Assembly: GCA_023627715.1 (NCBI GenBank)
Contig: JAMAHW010000001.1
Location: 744,001 to 808,000 of the forward strand
From: Periconia sp. R9002
Taxonomy: Eukaryota; Ascomycota; Dothideomycetes; Pleosporales; Periconiaceae
Direction of reading: 5' to 3'
Length of the DNA: 64,000 nt
Shown here one piece after another: positions 21,820 through 33,576 of the stretch. The notes under the pieces were generated by a model, which saw nothing but the letters and a program-made list of their open reading frames with translations, ran no database searches and was not told the DNA's origin. Position 1 is the first letter of the stretch, and every line of letters starts with the position of its first letter. The translations under genes were made by a program, and so were the position numbers.

Positions 21820-24800
21820 ATGGCGTACAATCGAAGAGACGACGACTTGGCCTACGGCGACGACCACCGTCAGCAACGGGAAGGAGAAGAAGGAGATCGC
21901 GGTTTTATTGGCGATGTAGGAAAACGCATCTTTGGAGGCGGCCACGGTGTGAGTTCACCCCCAATTCAATTCCTCCGGCTGGGAATCCCTCCAGTCTATT
22001 CCTACATATATCCCAGCATTACATGCATCTACTGTATTCAACCAATGCATAGCTAATCTCATCGCCATCGCAACCCTAGAGCTCTGAGCAGCAACAAGCT
22101 TCTGGCCAAGGCGGCAGTGGCGGCATGTTTTCTTTCGACAAGATTCACCGTGTAGTCCACGATATCGGGTCCGACATTAAAGACAAGTTGTCCGGCAAGG
22201 AGGAGCAAAATCAACAGCAGCAGCAGGGCTATTCACAGCAGGGTAACCCGGCTCCTCAGCAGGCTCAGGAATACCATTCGCAACACCGTTTTTCAAGCTT
22301 TGCCCCAGAACGCCAGGGCAACGACATAAAATGGTATGTTGATGGTTGTGGTTACATGTACGCGGTGAGCCTGGCAATAGAGCGTGCCCGCGAGTCCATC
22401 TGGATCCTGGATTGGTGGCTGTCGCCTGAATTGTACCTCCGTCGTCCCCCTGCAAAGAACCAACAGTATCGCATCGACCGCATGCTCCAAGCTGCAGCTC
22501 AGCGCGGCGTCAAAGTCAACATCATCGTGTATAAAGAGGTAACGCAGGCTTTAACCCGTAAGTTCCTCAACCCTCATCTACCCAATTACCTCCATTCCCT
22601 CCTACCGAGATCCATGGATCCCTTCACAAGAGGTCTCACTCGCATGGGATTACATGTGATATTCAAATCGCTCGAAGAAGTAGAGAGAACGAACCCACTA
22701 ATTGCACCGCCTATTACAGTCTCTTCTTCCCACACAAAACATGCCTTGGAGGATCTTCACCCCAATATCGCAGTTTTCAGGCACCCCGATCATCTACCTG
22801 ATACAGCTGCTCTCGGCGGTTCTTTCATTCAATCTCTACAGAATATGTCCTTCAGCGCAGCCAGTCTCTCTGCGCTGCCCGGAGACAGCTTGAAAGCCCT
22901 ATATGGAGCCCACGAAGACACAGTGCTCTTCTGGGCGCATCACGAAAAGCTGTGCCTTATCGATGGGCAAATTGCCTTCATGGGCGGTCTTGATTTGTGT
23001 TATGGTCGTTGGGATACCAACCAACATCCTATAGCCGATGCTCATCCTGGCGACCTGGACCGTATCGTGTTCCCTGGACAGGATTTCAACAATGCTAGAA
23101 TCCTCGGTGAGTCTACGAAAAACGCCCCCTACATGAGTGCAATCATCTTTGTACTAATATGGATTAGATTTCCAGGACGTTTCCAACTGGGAGAACAACA
23201 AGCTTGATAGGACCCAAAACTCTCGTATGGGATGGTCAGATGTCTCGCTTTGTCTTACTGGACCGGCTGTTCAGGATTTGAGGACACATTTCTCTCAGCG
23301 ATGGAATTTCATCTACGACGAGAAGTATAGTAAGAAAGACACCAGATACGCACGACTACCCGAGACATCAAGCGGCGCCCAACAAGCCCCAGGCCAACGA
23401 GGTACGTATATCATATTCCAGCATATATCAAGAGACCTCGTTTCGCGGCGTTTTCGCACCCCAAATGCTCTTTTAGCGCCCTGCTTGGATCTCACTGACT
23501 TTGTTTCCCTTTCATTCAGGTTTCGATGACGAATCGGGAGAGGGCCAACGTGGATTCGATGCAGATGACAACAACGGCCAAGAAGGAGAACGGGGTTTGT
23601 TTGGACGGAGTGGTGGCGGCGGATTGAGGAACCAGCTTTTCAATCGCGTCAGCGAGGGTTATCATCAATACTCACACCAGGAAGGTGGACACCAGCAACA
23701 ACATCAACCACCTCAACAGTCACACGCTAGTCATGGTGCTCAACATGGACGAGCGGATTGCCAACTCACACGCAGTTCTGCCAAATGGAGCCACAACATC
23801 ACGACCGAACATTCCATCCAAAATGCTTACTGTGAGATAATCCGAAACAGCAAGCACTTTGTGTATATCGAGAACCAGTTCTTCATCACGGCAACTGGAA
23901 ACGAACAGAAGCCGGTCAAGAACCAGGTCGGTGCTGCGATTGTAGAAAGAATCATTCGAGCTGCACGCAACGGCGAGAAATACAAGATGATCGTAGTAAT
24001 GCCGTCTGTCCCTGCATTTGCTGGTGATCTTCAAAGCGACGATGCTTTAGGAACCCGAGCTATCATGGAATTCCAATACCAATCCATCAATCGCGGGGGT
24101 CACTCCATTTACGAGGAAATTGCCAAAGCTGGTTTCAATCCCCTCGATTACATTCGTTTCTATAACCTGAGGAACTATGACCGCATCAACGCAAGCGGTG
24201 CCATGCGCTCTGCTGAGCAAGCTTCTGGCGTTTCGTACGAACAAGCTCGCGAAGGCTACGACGCAGCTCACGATGGCACTCGTGGAGGTGATTTCGAATC
24301 GAGCAGAGGTGATTACCAAGCCTATCGCCCTCCGCCTACCGCAGAATATGGCGTCTACGAGATGGATGCTTCGTCGGGCGGAAACTACAATCAGGGCCAA
24401 AACCAACCTGCTGAGTTGGGAGGTGGTTATGAGAGACCTGATCGACAAAAGCAAGACAATTACGAAAAGTATCAACAGGCCGCCTCTAATGTTGGTGGCC
24501 GTTCAGGTCTTGGGTCTGGTCGGTGGGACTCCGTCAGTGAGTGCTATATGCTGGGAGGCGAAGATATCCGCAATGTGCCTTGGGAAGGCGGCAACATGGA
24601 TGAGATCGACGCTTTCGTCTCTGAAGAGTTGTATGTTCACAGCAAGGTAAGACGCCTTCTTCCCCCCAATTGAGATGAATGCTAATTCCTCCAGCTCCTC
24701 ATCGCCGATGATCAAACCGTCATTTGCGGTTCAGCGAATTTGAACGATCGTTCGCAGCTTGGCGACCATGATTCTGAAATCGCAATCATTATCCGTGATA

Positions 24801-25369
24801 CCGAGACAGTCGATTCATATATGGATGGACAACAATGGAGCGCCTCGAAGTTTGCTGCTTCGCTTCGTCGTCAGATCTTCCGCAAGCATCTTGGTCTTCT
24901 CCGACCGCAGAACCATGAGCAGCCTGATCAGAACTTCGAGCCCATTGGCGTCCCCAACGTCTATGACTGGAACTCTGAAGAGGACCGACAGGTTGTCGAC
25001 CCGGTCTCCGATGAATTCCAACAACTGTGGAATTGGCGCGCAAAGACCAACACGGATGCGTTCGAGAAGGTGTTCCACCCCGTCCCGACGGACTCTGCAC
25101 GCACCTGGCAGCAATATAAAGACTACTACTCTCGCTTCTTTGCCCAGGAGAAGGGCGACAAAGAGAATGAGAAGCCCAGCAAGTACAAGATAGGCCATGT
25201 AGTCGCTGAAAATTTCCCACCAGGTGAGCAAGGTGTGAGAGAAGTCAAGGAGGTCTTGTCCACGATCAAGGGTACGTTGGTCGAGATGCCCTTGTTGTTC
25301 CTCAAAGATGAGGACATGGCAAAGGAGGGAATGGGTTTGAACGCTTTCACTGAGGAGCTCTATACCTAA
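21820..25369 (+). CDS. Phospholipase D with two HKD motifs
   Basis: Five exons: 21820-21948, 22080-23106, 23168-23401, 23520-24646 and 24695-25369. Introns are 131, 61, 118 and 48 nt with matching phases; product 1063 aa. The first HxKxxxxD motif is HHEKLCLID (H331, K333, D338). The second is HSKLLIADD (H837, K839, D844), interrupted by the last intron immediately after HSK, followed by CGSANLNDRSQ. The enzyme hydrolyses phosphatidylcholine to phosphatidate and choline. No PX or PH domain precedes the first catalytic half, so it resembles the PldA type of filamentous fungi rather than yeast Spo14. Gln/His/Gly-rich low-complexity inserts lie near 60-90, between the halves (about 480-560) and before HKD2 (about 700-800); they explain its length. 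Both catalytic motifs are intact. Confidence 0.9.
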
Positions 25370-25556
25370 CTTGCTTGGATATCTGTTCTGAATATGGCGC
25401 AAATCTTGCTTCTTTTTGGATATTTGACCTGGATAGTCCTCGTTTATGTTCATAAATCTACTTGGATACTGGTCAATTGATACCTACGGAATACCAGTGA
25501 ATCAAATCATCTCCTGTAACCATGTTGGAACAGGCCACTGTCTGTAGACTTTACAA

Positions 25557-25677
25557 ATCTATATTGTAGGTACAAAGTCAGTTAAATTCAACTAGGGGTG
25601 ATATAATAAGTAATGAATGTCTTAACGTACCACTCTACGTGGCGTCTCGATAACAAACGACTCTGTACCTAGATTTA
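25557..25677 (-). repeat. Introner-like repeat, copy A (most diverged)
   Basis: Aligns by eye along its length with copies B and C. On the minus strand the internal order is a gtacagagtcgttt-like left part, a central block, then tttaactgactttgta near the right end. The last keeps a CTGAC branch-site consensus where the other two copies have CTAAC. The right terminus reads caatata with gtag nearby rather than the clean tag of copies B and C, so it is probably decayed. Confidence 0.6.
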
Positions 25678-25742
25678 GTGTCGATACCCAGGGTAGCGAT
25701 ACTCTGTGAGGATCAATTTCAATTTCATACCTAGAGTTTAAT

Positions 25743-25869
25743 ATACCTATATCGCGGGTATAAAGTTAGTTAAATGTAACTAGGGTAGTTACAGTGCATT
25801 ATTAGTGTCTTAATACGCTACACTACGTGGTGTCTTGGTAATAAACGACTCTGTACCTGGAGTTTAACA
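25743..25869 (-). repeat. Introner-like repeat, copy B
   Basis: Closely matches copy C. Both contain the exact words gttagttaaatgtaactagg and ctgtacctggagtt (plus-strand reading) in the same order and spacing, with acgtggtgtct between. On the minus strand it ends gcgatatag, equivalent to the splice acceptor of copy C, with the CTAAC branch consensus about 25 nt before. The donor end reads gttaaa rather than gtatgt, so splicing of this copy is doubtful. It lies beyond the mitofusin stop codon in the same orientation as that gene. Confidence 0.75.
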
Positions 25870-26402
25870 AAATAGGTAGTGTAGTCGTTCGTCATCACAA
25901 CAAATAAGCCAAGTTTCTCAATTATGTGACATATTGATCTCCTACCTTAACCGATCCAATAGCTAATAAAAGTCATTTCATTTTTAGTTTTCTATAGCAA
26001 GTATCAAAAGGGGAAGAAGAGTGGGGGGTGAGGGCAGGGCAAAGAAGGGGGTATTTTGGAATTAAAACAGGGAGAATCAAGAGGGATTAAGTTATATACA
26101 CAGAGTGGTAGAACGGAGAGTCTCTGACGTAGGGAGGAGGAACTTCCCCACAAAAAAAAAGAATCAAGAAGCAAACGTATGTGTGTGTGTGTGTGTGCCT
26201 TTTCTCCCCAAACTCCTCGTGAACGAACGCCTCCCATCCCGGAATTCGAATGTCAAAGAAATCAAGACTGCCCGCACATAAGCAAGGACGTACGTTAACG
26301 TAATCGCCATACTCTCTCATATTACACGTCGCATCAATAAACTGTCGAACTTGCCAACCAGGTCAGTTTGTGTTGGTTGGTTGTCCTCTCTAAGCCTAGC
26401 CT

Positions 26403-29289
26403 TTACGCTAGGGGCATGTCAGCCACAGGAGCAGGAGGAGTAGCCTCGAGATCGATCCTGTTGACCGACTCCCGCAGCTCGTTTCCTTCGCGGAAGAGGT
26501 TGGCGAAGTACTTGCGCGCGTCTGCGGCTTCGGCCTTGAACTTGCTGGTCTCTTCCTTCTTGAGCTGAAGCTTCTCGACGTTGCGCTGCAGGCCGATGCG
26601 GACGTCGTTGGCGGGGCCCTTGAGGGCGCGACGGATCTCGGAGCTGATGCGGAGAGCGTTGGAGTGCGTGTAATCGATGGCTGCGAGCTGCGCGGAGAGT
26701 TTGGCGCTGAGGCGGTGCGGGAGCGATTTGGGGATGGATGATAGAATGTACGAGACGCCGATGGCGACTTTATAGTAGTTAGCAATGATTTAAAATGAAT
26801 GTTTGGGGTGGAATCTTACCACCTGCAATAAGGCCGGGGATTATCAGCCTTCTGATGTTGTTGGAGCCTACAATCTTTGCGGCGCCAAGAGCGCCATCGA
26901 GCCAGCCCACACCACCAACCAAACGACCACCAACAACACCCGCAACAGTGACGGCCATACCTGTCCCAGCGACCTTTTCTTGGCGCTCCCAGAAATGGGA
27001 GATATCGAAGAAATCTAGTAGTTCGATATCAATGTCAACTTGTCGCGCGAGCGCATGTGCAGGTTTTCTGAACATTCTCTCCGGGCGGAACATGACATCG
27101 GCATGTAGGTCGTTACCAAGATGTAGAATACCTAGATCGCGGGTACAAATACAAAGTTAGTTAAATGTAACTAGGGTGGTTACAGTACATTATCAGTGTG
27201 TCAATACACCACATCACGTGGTGTCTCGGTCACAAACGAATCTGTACCTGGAGTTCAACATACCGAGATTTTTGATTCCATTGTAACCTTGTGAGGCCTG
27301 CTTTCGTGCATGTTCCTCGCATAGACGGACCGTCTCAGTAATCTCCTGCAGCATAGAATCGCGAAGGTCTTCGGCGTACTGATAGGCGGAGAGAAGACCT
27401 GGGTACTCAATTCCGAGGTCCTGCTCACCAACTTTGGCGATACTGCTGTCTATGGTAACACGCGAATGGGTGTATACGTCGGAAGTGGTCTCCTCTACCA
27501 TGCGATCTACAGCTTCTCCAGCCTCAGTCCGTGACTTCTTCGATTCTTCAAACTCGGGCTCGAGCGCTTCCATCTCCTTCTTCACCCGATCAAGCTCTGC
27601 TTGTGCAACGTCTCGGTTGACGTTGGCCAGGTTATTGATGTCTCCCAGCAGGTTCAGAAGATAAGTTTTCGCGGGTGCCAATTTGGACCTTGCCCTTTTT
27701 TCTAGCACGAATCGACGTAATGATGTTTCCAATTCTTCAAAATCCCTCTGCTTATCCGCTTCCTTACCCTTACCCTTATCAGAAGGATCGTCATCGCCGT
27801 CTCCGCCTGGAGGCGAGCCGCTAGAGCTAGAGGAAGCCACGGGGATGGCATTGCTTGAGACAAAGTGTACCAACTCACTTGACTCCTTGAATGTTGCCGG
27901 GCTCAATTTTTTGACCTGCTTAAGGATCATTTCCTGGCATCGTTGTTGGTCGCGAATAGTATCGAAACCATTTACAACCATGAATATATATGCTTTCTCT
28001 CGAGCTGCTGTGAAGATAAAGTTTTTTGCGGATTCTGTGAAATGATTGGCGGCTGAAACAACGAAAACCACCACATCAATCTCTTCCTGCCGAGCAAAGA
28101 CTGCGGTAGTCTTTACAGAATCGGAGTTCAAGCCAGGAGCATCGATGAGGGCGATGTCTACCACCCCGTTGTTCAGCAGCGATTCATCGACCGATCGAAT
28201 ATCCTTGATGTAGATTTTGCATTGTGAAAACCGTTCGTTGTCTGTCACAATCTTCTCCAGGTCTGCCAACGAAAAGACAATGTAAGTGCTCTCATCGTGG
28301 CGGTTGTATACTGATCCGAGCGGTACGGCATGCACCTCTTCCACGCTTCCATTCTCCCGAAAGTCAAGAACTTCGCAGAAAATACTTGTGCATGGCTGTT
28401 GGTCTTCCGGAAGAACTTTCCGTCGAAGAAGCGCGTTGCAGAAGGTTGACTTTCCAGCATTGAGATCTCCTGTCACAAGGACTTTGCTCGCTGTATCTTC
28501 AATCCTCTCCTTTATGGCATACAAGTGTCGAATGCTCTGCTGGATTTGTCCATCTAATAACGATGCAATAGACCCCTTTTCCAAAGAATGAACCAAGTCT
28601 GTTTGTGTCCGACCTCCCATGCGGAGCTCCAGTTTCAGCACGGAGAAGTCATGCGCGAGTTGTGGAGTTATTAGACGAGGCTCTATTTTTGGCTGCTGTG
28701 ACACACTCGAACTCGATTCTCCACCAAAATCATCTCCAATCGTGGTACCTGCTCGTCGCGGAGGTCTCGGGCGGTCGGGCGATCGCGATGGATCAAAATC
28801 GCCAACGGCAGATTGAGTGTGTTGCAATCCTGGTCGTGAGTCGACACGGCTGTGTGCAGATTTCTGAGCATCGGGGGCAACGGAGGGATAATGCGCAGGC
28901 CATTTGAGATTTTCTTCCTGGAAACCCTTCAAAATATCTATAGATCCGTGAATTGCTCGAGCCAGCGCATTCTTGTTCTTGTTATATCGCAATTGCAAGA
29001 TATGACTGCGTTGCTTCTCCTGCTCTGCGTTGCCGGCAGCACCAGAAAAGATTTCTGTCGGAGGTGGTGTAGGCCTATCTTCACTCATGCCTGGGTGCCA
29101 GGCGCGACTGGAACCTTCTCCCTCTGCAAGACTTCCTCCGTAGCCGGAATCTTGATCCAGCATTGACATGAGACGGGCGGCAGCTTCTGGTGTTGAGCCT
29201 GAGCCTACCGTCATGTATCCAGGAGTAGCATTAGATTGCGAAGTGGCTCCAGGGGTATCGGGGTGATCGGATTGTCGGTCGAAACTCAT
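26403..29289 (-). CDS. fzo1: Mitofusin, outer-membrane GTPase Fzo1
   Basis: Exons 29289-27264, 27131-26820 and 26767-26403; introns 132 and 52 nt; phases 1 and 1; 900 aa from the ATG at 29289. An in-frame ATG at 29478 would add 63 Arg/Ser-rich residues, and the frame's TTG at 29499 is not a start. The GTPase domain has the P-loop GDLNAGKST (from G274), a switch threonine in QPCTSIFCE, DAPGLNSD, and a VVNGFD element standing where the NKxD motif is expected. Heptad-repeat coiled coil lies about 540-660. Exon 2 carries the two adjacent membrane hairpin segments (VAGTGMAVTVAGVVGG ... LIIPGLIAG). A second coiled coil (NVEKLQLKKEETSKFKAEAE) ends the chain. It drives mitochondrial outer-membrane fusion. 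The first intron is a copy of a dispersed repeat. Confidence 0.92.
27132..27263 (-). repeat. Introner-like repeat, copy C, forming the first intron of fzo1
   Basis: The repeat coincides almost base for base with a 132-nt intron: donor gtatgt at 27263, branch site aactaac near 27155, acceptor gatctag ending at 27132. Removing it restores NLG-ILHLGND in frame, as expected in mitofusins. It contains a small hairpin-forming inverted repeat, caccac/gtggtg. Two related copies lie at 25743-25869 and 25557-25677 in the same orientation. Confidence 0.85.
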
Positions 29290-29776
29290 CGTTTTGATTA
29301 CGCGTGAGGTGCGAAAAGACAAAAGACCATGTCGTTCAATAGAGGTAAGTGTGGAGCGTGAGGCTGCTCGTGAAGGGATGAGGAAAGAATGTCGTGACAC
29401 ACCGTTGAAGCTGGTGGCGAGCGCCAAGCACAGGGATAATTGTTCACCTATGACGCGAAGCCGCGGTTTCCCAGTCATGATAAGATTAAGTCCAAGCAAG
29501 ACATGATGGACGTTTCCCTACAGAACAATACATAATTCTCCACATCGTCACCCGTGAATTAATAACCCAAAAAGAATTGCACAGCTTCTAGTTACTCCAC
29601 TGCAGCTGTTTGTGCTCTTCTTCCTACCTACTCCAACTGCCAACGCTGGCTATTCCTTAAGCCGACCGCCGACAACACTCTAGGCGTCAACCTCAGTCTA
29701 CCGTGACTACCCACATACAGCTCCCAGTCACTAGCCCCACCCGAATGCGAGGGCGAATACAAACACTGTAGCCGCC
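29290..29776. other. Divergent promoter region, fzo1 and vps2
   Basis: About 490 nt between head-to-head starts; it includes the possible 63-codon extension of fzo1 up to 29478. No other feature recognised. Confidence 0.4.
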
Positions 29777-30656
29777 ATGAATGTTTGTGATCCTCTCCCG
29801 CTGTGATACCCACAACTGACAGTAGGCAGATTGTCGAATGGGCGTTTGGCAAGCGCATGACGCCCGCCGAGCGGCTGCGCAAGCACCAACGTGCTCTCGA
29901 AAAGACCCAACGTGAGCTGGACCGCGAGCGCGTGAAGCTTGAGAACCAGGAGAAGAAGCTTGTACAGGACATCAAGAAGAGCGCGAAAGCTGGACAAATG
30001 GGCCCGCTTCGGATACAGGCAAAGGACCTTGTGCGGACAAGAAGGTGGGCATTGTGCATCCATTACTGGACAAGGCAGTCCATAACGCTGATTTTTCGAT
30101 GAAGGTATATTCAGAAATTCTATCAGATGCGCACGCAGCTACAAGCCATCTCGCTGAGGATTCAAACGGTGCGGAGCAATGAGCAAATGATGCAATCGAT
30201 GAAGGGCGCAACAAGTACGCATATTTGCACATAACAATCATACGAATCTAACATGAAACGACAGCACTGCTTGGGAGCATGAATCGACAGATGAATCTGC
30301 CCGCGTTGCAGCGCATTGCTATGGAGTTCGAGAGAGAAAACGACATTATGGATCAACGGCAGGAAATGATGGACGATGCCATTGACGAGTCTATGGGAAT
30401 GGATGACGAGGAGGAAGAGGAAGAGGTTGTCAATCAAGTCTTGGACGAGATAGGCGTCGACCTCGGTCAAGCCGTGAGTATAGCCTGTCGCCATGGGAGC
30501 TAAATCGCTTTACTGACTCTGCACGTCTAGTTTGGAGAAACCCCCAGCAGCATTCAGAGCAGTGCCGTGCCCGAAGGCAGAATTGCCCAGGCAGTCGGTG
30601 GTGGCGATCCGGGAGACGACGATTTGCAAGCTCGCTTGGACAGCCTGCGGAGATGA
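29777..30656 (+). CDS. vps2: ESCRT-III subunit Vps2/Did4 (CHMP2)
   Basis: Five exons: 29777-29782, 29830-30044, 30105-30214, 30265-30473 and 30531-30656; introns 47, 60, 50 and 57 nt; 221 aa. The first exon holds only ATG AAT in a strong gccgccATG context; splicing to 29830 yields the family-typical MNIVEWAFGKRMTPAERLRK. The N-terminal half is the basic ESCRT-III helical hairpin (RELDRERVKLENQEKK; IKKSAKAGQMG; IQAKDLVRTRR). The C-terminal half is acidic (MDDEEEEEE), and the chain ends in a MIM1-type helix, DDLQARLDSLRR, which binds Vps4. It polymerises with Vps24 on endosomes for multivesicular body formation and membrane scission. Identification and length agree with the family. Confidence 0.94.
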
Positions 30657-31875
30657 GTTTGATGGTGATGATGCAATGGAATGAGATGGGTTCTGTTCGG
30701 GGAAGCGCATTGGCTGACTAGCTGGCAACGAAGAAGCCGTGTAAGTACCTACCTAGCCAGAGGCGTAAGTGGGCGAAAGAGGGGGTTTTTTTCCTTTTGT
30801 TTTGTTTTCGAGCTCTATGTCATGTGTATCCCTGCCTGTTCCGTTGTTAGTACTGTGACCTGTAGATTGTTAGTCTACGTAATCCTTGGTCAGACCCTCA
30901 AACCGTTCTTTCTATTTATACGGGCACGTTTGACCGCACGCATGACTGCAGCGTACACGTGGAAAGAAGAGCTGGCAGCATGTAGAGCTTACGGGCGTAT
31001 TTGACAAAAATAAATGTTAGCATAACGAAGGTGCTGCAATCATCAACGGCGAATGTAAAGCCAAGGCCCGTAACTATGTGCGTGCGAATCAAGGAGCACA
31101 AAGGTATGTGCTTAGTTACCTAGGTTGCTGCCCCCCGCCAGCCCGACTGCTTCGCATCATCTATTGGACACGCATGATCTTGTGTAGACGCGTTTGCAGA
31201 AACACACCACTTATTTGGTACCCTCGTAGCGAACACCTAATCTCCTACACACGAACCTACCCTCCTCCTCCCTAAACCTACTTAAGTATCTATCCATCTG
31301 CGCTTCACTGTGTCCGGCCACGCCGAGTTCGAAGACATCGACGTCATTCGCCAGCCGCAGCGCCTAAAGCTATCAAGCCTCTTTGACTACGTCGTCGTCT
31401 GTGGCCACGCCTACTTTTCCCTCTCTTCCTGCTGCCGCTTCTCCTTCATCTTCTTACAAACCTCATCACCCACTCTCCTTCCACTACCTAATTATCAATC
31501 CTTCCCACGAGACTCTTGGTCGCCAGACCGAGTTCTGGACTTCCGTGATTCGCCGCTGTAAGCCCCCTGCTAGCTCACCCCGCCATCATTGTGCTGCGGC
31601 TTGCTTGCCCCTCAACACCTCCCTGCACACCTCCCGGGTCGCCTTTCCAGAACTTCGCTAATATACGTGCTCCATTGTCCTAGGAAACAACAGAAAGCCC
31701 ATCCTCGGCCGATCCATTACAAATCACACTTCCTCTCCCCTCGTGCCCGGCCTTTCCCGCACCTCATTCCATCCATCAACAACCCACCTAGACTTGTGAG
31801 CGCGCACGCGAACCCATCAATCTGGCTGGAAACAAGCGGAGGAGTTTCTCCACCCAAGGAGGCCTCTTGAACAGG
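30657..31875. other. Intergenic and 5' leader of the PP2C gene
   Basis: No gene supported. From about 31250 on the plus strand is CT/CA-rich, as in fungal 5' leaders. The reading frame of the PP2C gene opens at a TTG at 31867, but the first ATG is at 31876. Confidence 0.4.
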
Positions 31876-33576
31876 ATGTTCGGTAGCACCAACAAAGACG
31901 ATGAATCCGCCATAGACACGACCTCTGCGACCGATTCGCTTAAGGTCCCTCCAGCCGCCGATACGGGCACAGACGAGAGGAAGCGGGCTGGCAGCAACGC
32001 CTCCAATACCTCGCCTCCAGAGCACAAGAGTAGCGATGGGATTCCCATCAGCGACAAAAAGCGAAGAAGCAGCGGTGTATCGCGTGCTCGCGACATGTTT
32101 TCTAGTGCGAAACAGTCGCTTCATCTAACCGGCTCTTCCCCAACGTCCAGCAGTAGTTACTCTAACACAGATAAACCTGCTCAAACCCCCCTACAGAAAC
32201 TCGGAAAGGTCGATCCTGCCCTCACGGTGCCCCAGGGATCATTGAATAACTCTGCTGGTGAATCACACCCCGGACCCCGTTCCACATTTCGAGTTGGCGT
32301 TACAGAAGACAAAAACAAGAAATGCAGGAGAACCATGGAGGATACGCATGCCTATCTTTACAACTTTCTCAGTACTCCAGCACCTTCCTATGGAATTGAT
32401 AAGAACCGCAGTTCCGTCTCCGATATCTCCACTAGCTCCACTCAATCAATCGTAGAAACCGACAACGGATATTTTGCAATTTACGATGGCCATGCCGGTA
32501 CTTTTGCTGCAGACTGGTGTGGCAAGAAGCTTCATTTGATATTAGAGGATATGATTCGAAGAAATCCAAATACACCCATACCGGAACTTTTGGATCAGAC
32601 TTTCACCCAAGTTGATCAGCAGCTAGAGAAGCTTCCTTTGAAGAACAGTGGCTGCACTGCGGTTACGGCAGTGCTCAGATGGGAAGACCGTGTCCCCAAT
32701 TCTCAATCTTCTACTGGTTCGGTTTTGTTTGCCCCAGCCGCAGTATCCGCTGTCAAGAATGACAACGGTGAAAAGGCTCTTGAAAGTGGAGAAGGAGTAG
32801 ATCCTGGAGAGGTGCAGGCATCAGAAGCGAGAGTACGAAATGAAGCATCTCGCCAAAGAGTTTTGTACACGGCAAATGTAGGAGATGCGCGAATAATACT
32901 TTGTCGTAATGGCAGGGCTCTGCGACTCTCATACGACCACAAAGGCAGTGATGAAAACGAAGGTCGCCGTATTGCTAGTGCAGGTGGACTGATTCTGAAC
33001 AACCGGGTCAATGGCGTTCTTGCCGTGACTAGGGCGCTAGGTGACGTCTATATGAAGGATCTTGTCACTGGTCATCCCTACACGACGGAGACGGTCATTC
33101 AACCTGATCAAGACGAATTTTTGATTCTCGCATGCGATGGCGTAAGTGTGGACAGCTGCAATACACTCGGCTATGCTAACATTATTTAGGTTTGGGATGT
33201 GTGTACAGATCAAGAAGCAGTGGATTTGGTCAGAGGTATCCAAGATCCCCAGGCAGCCTCAAAGGCCCTTGTGGATCATGCACTCGCGCGATTCTCGACT
33301 GATAACTTGTCCTGTATGGTAGTCCGATTTGACAACAAGGCTCTTAAACAACGCAAGACAGAAGCGCAACTAGGTGTGGACAAGGATTCCTCGGCTGCGA
33401 AGATGGGTATAAGTGAAGCGGACGCTATAGTTTCGCAGGCAAAGAAAGAAATGGGCGAGCAAAACGTGTCGATCGAAAGTGCAGCGGCTGAGATTATAAA
33501 AGAGGAAGAAGAACAGGAACCTGGTCCCGAACTCAATCTCGAAGCGGCCAAGGCGGCACAGAAGAAAGCTAGCTGA
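31876..33576 (+). CDS. PP2C-type protein phosphatase (Ptc1-like)
   Basis: Exons 31876-33141 and 33190-33576 are joined over a 48-nt intron (gtaagt...tttag, phase 0), 550 aa. Residues 1-130 are a Ser/Thr-rich, probably disordered extension. The PP2C domain follows with its metal ligands: RRTMEDTH (E155, D156), YDGHAG (D204, G205), [18 protein letters not shown] split by the intron after DG, and DNLSCMVV. About 110 acidic, Glu/Ala-rich residues follow the catalytic domain. PP2C enzymes are Mg/Mn-dependent Ser/Thr phosphatases; Ptc1 types dampen stress MAPK signalling. All ligand residues are present, so it should be active. The Ptc1 assignment is by overall motif pattern; another PP2C paralogue is possible. 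Confidence 0.88.

Larger units (their letters stand above)
25370..26402. other. AT-rich intergenic region with two repeat copies
   Basis: Between the convergent phospholipase D and mitofusin genes. Holds two diverged copies of the introner-like repeat (25557-25677 and 25743-25869) and a GT dinucleotide run near 26179-26198. No protein gene supported. Confidence 0.55.

Noticed and set aside
29478..29499. Start of fzo1 at 29499
   Set aside because: The codon is TTG. An ATG at 29478 is possible, but the added Arg/Ser-rich residues do not fit the usual mitofusin N-terminus, so 29289 was preferred.
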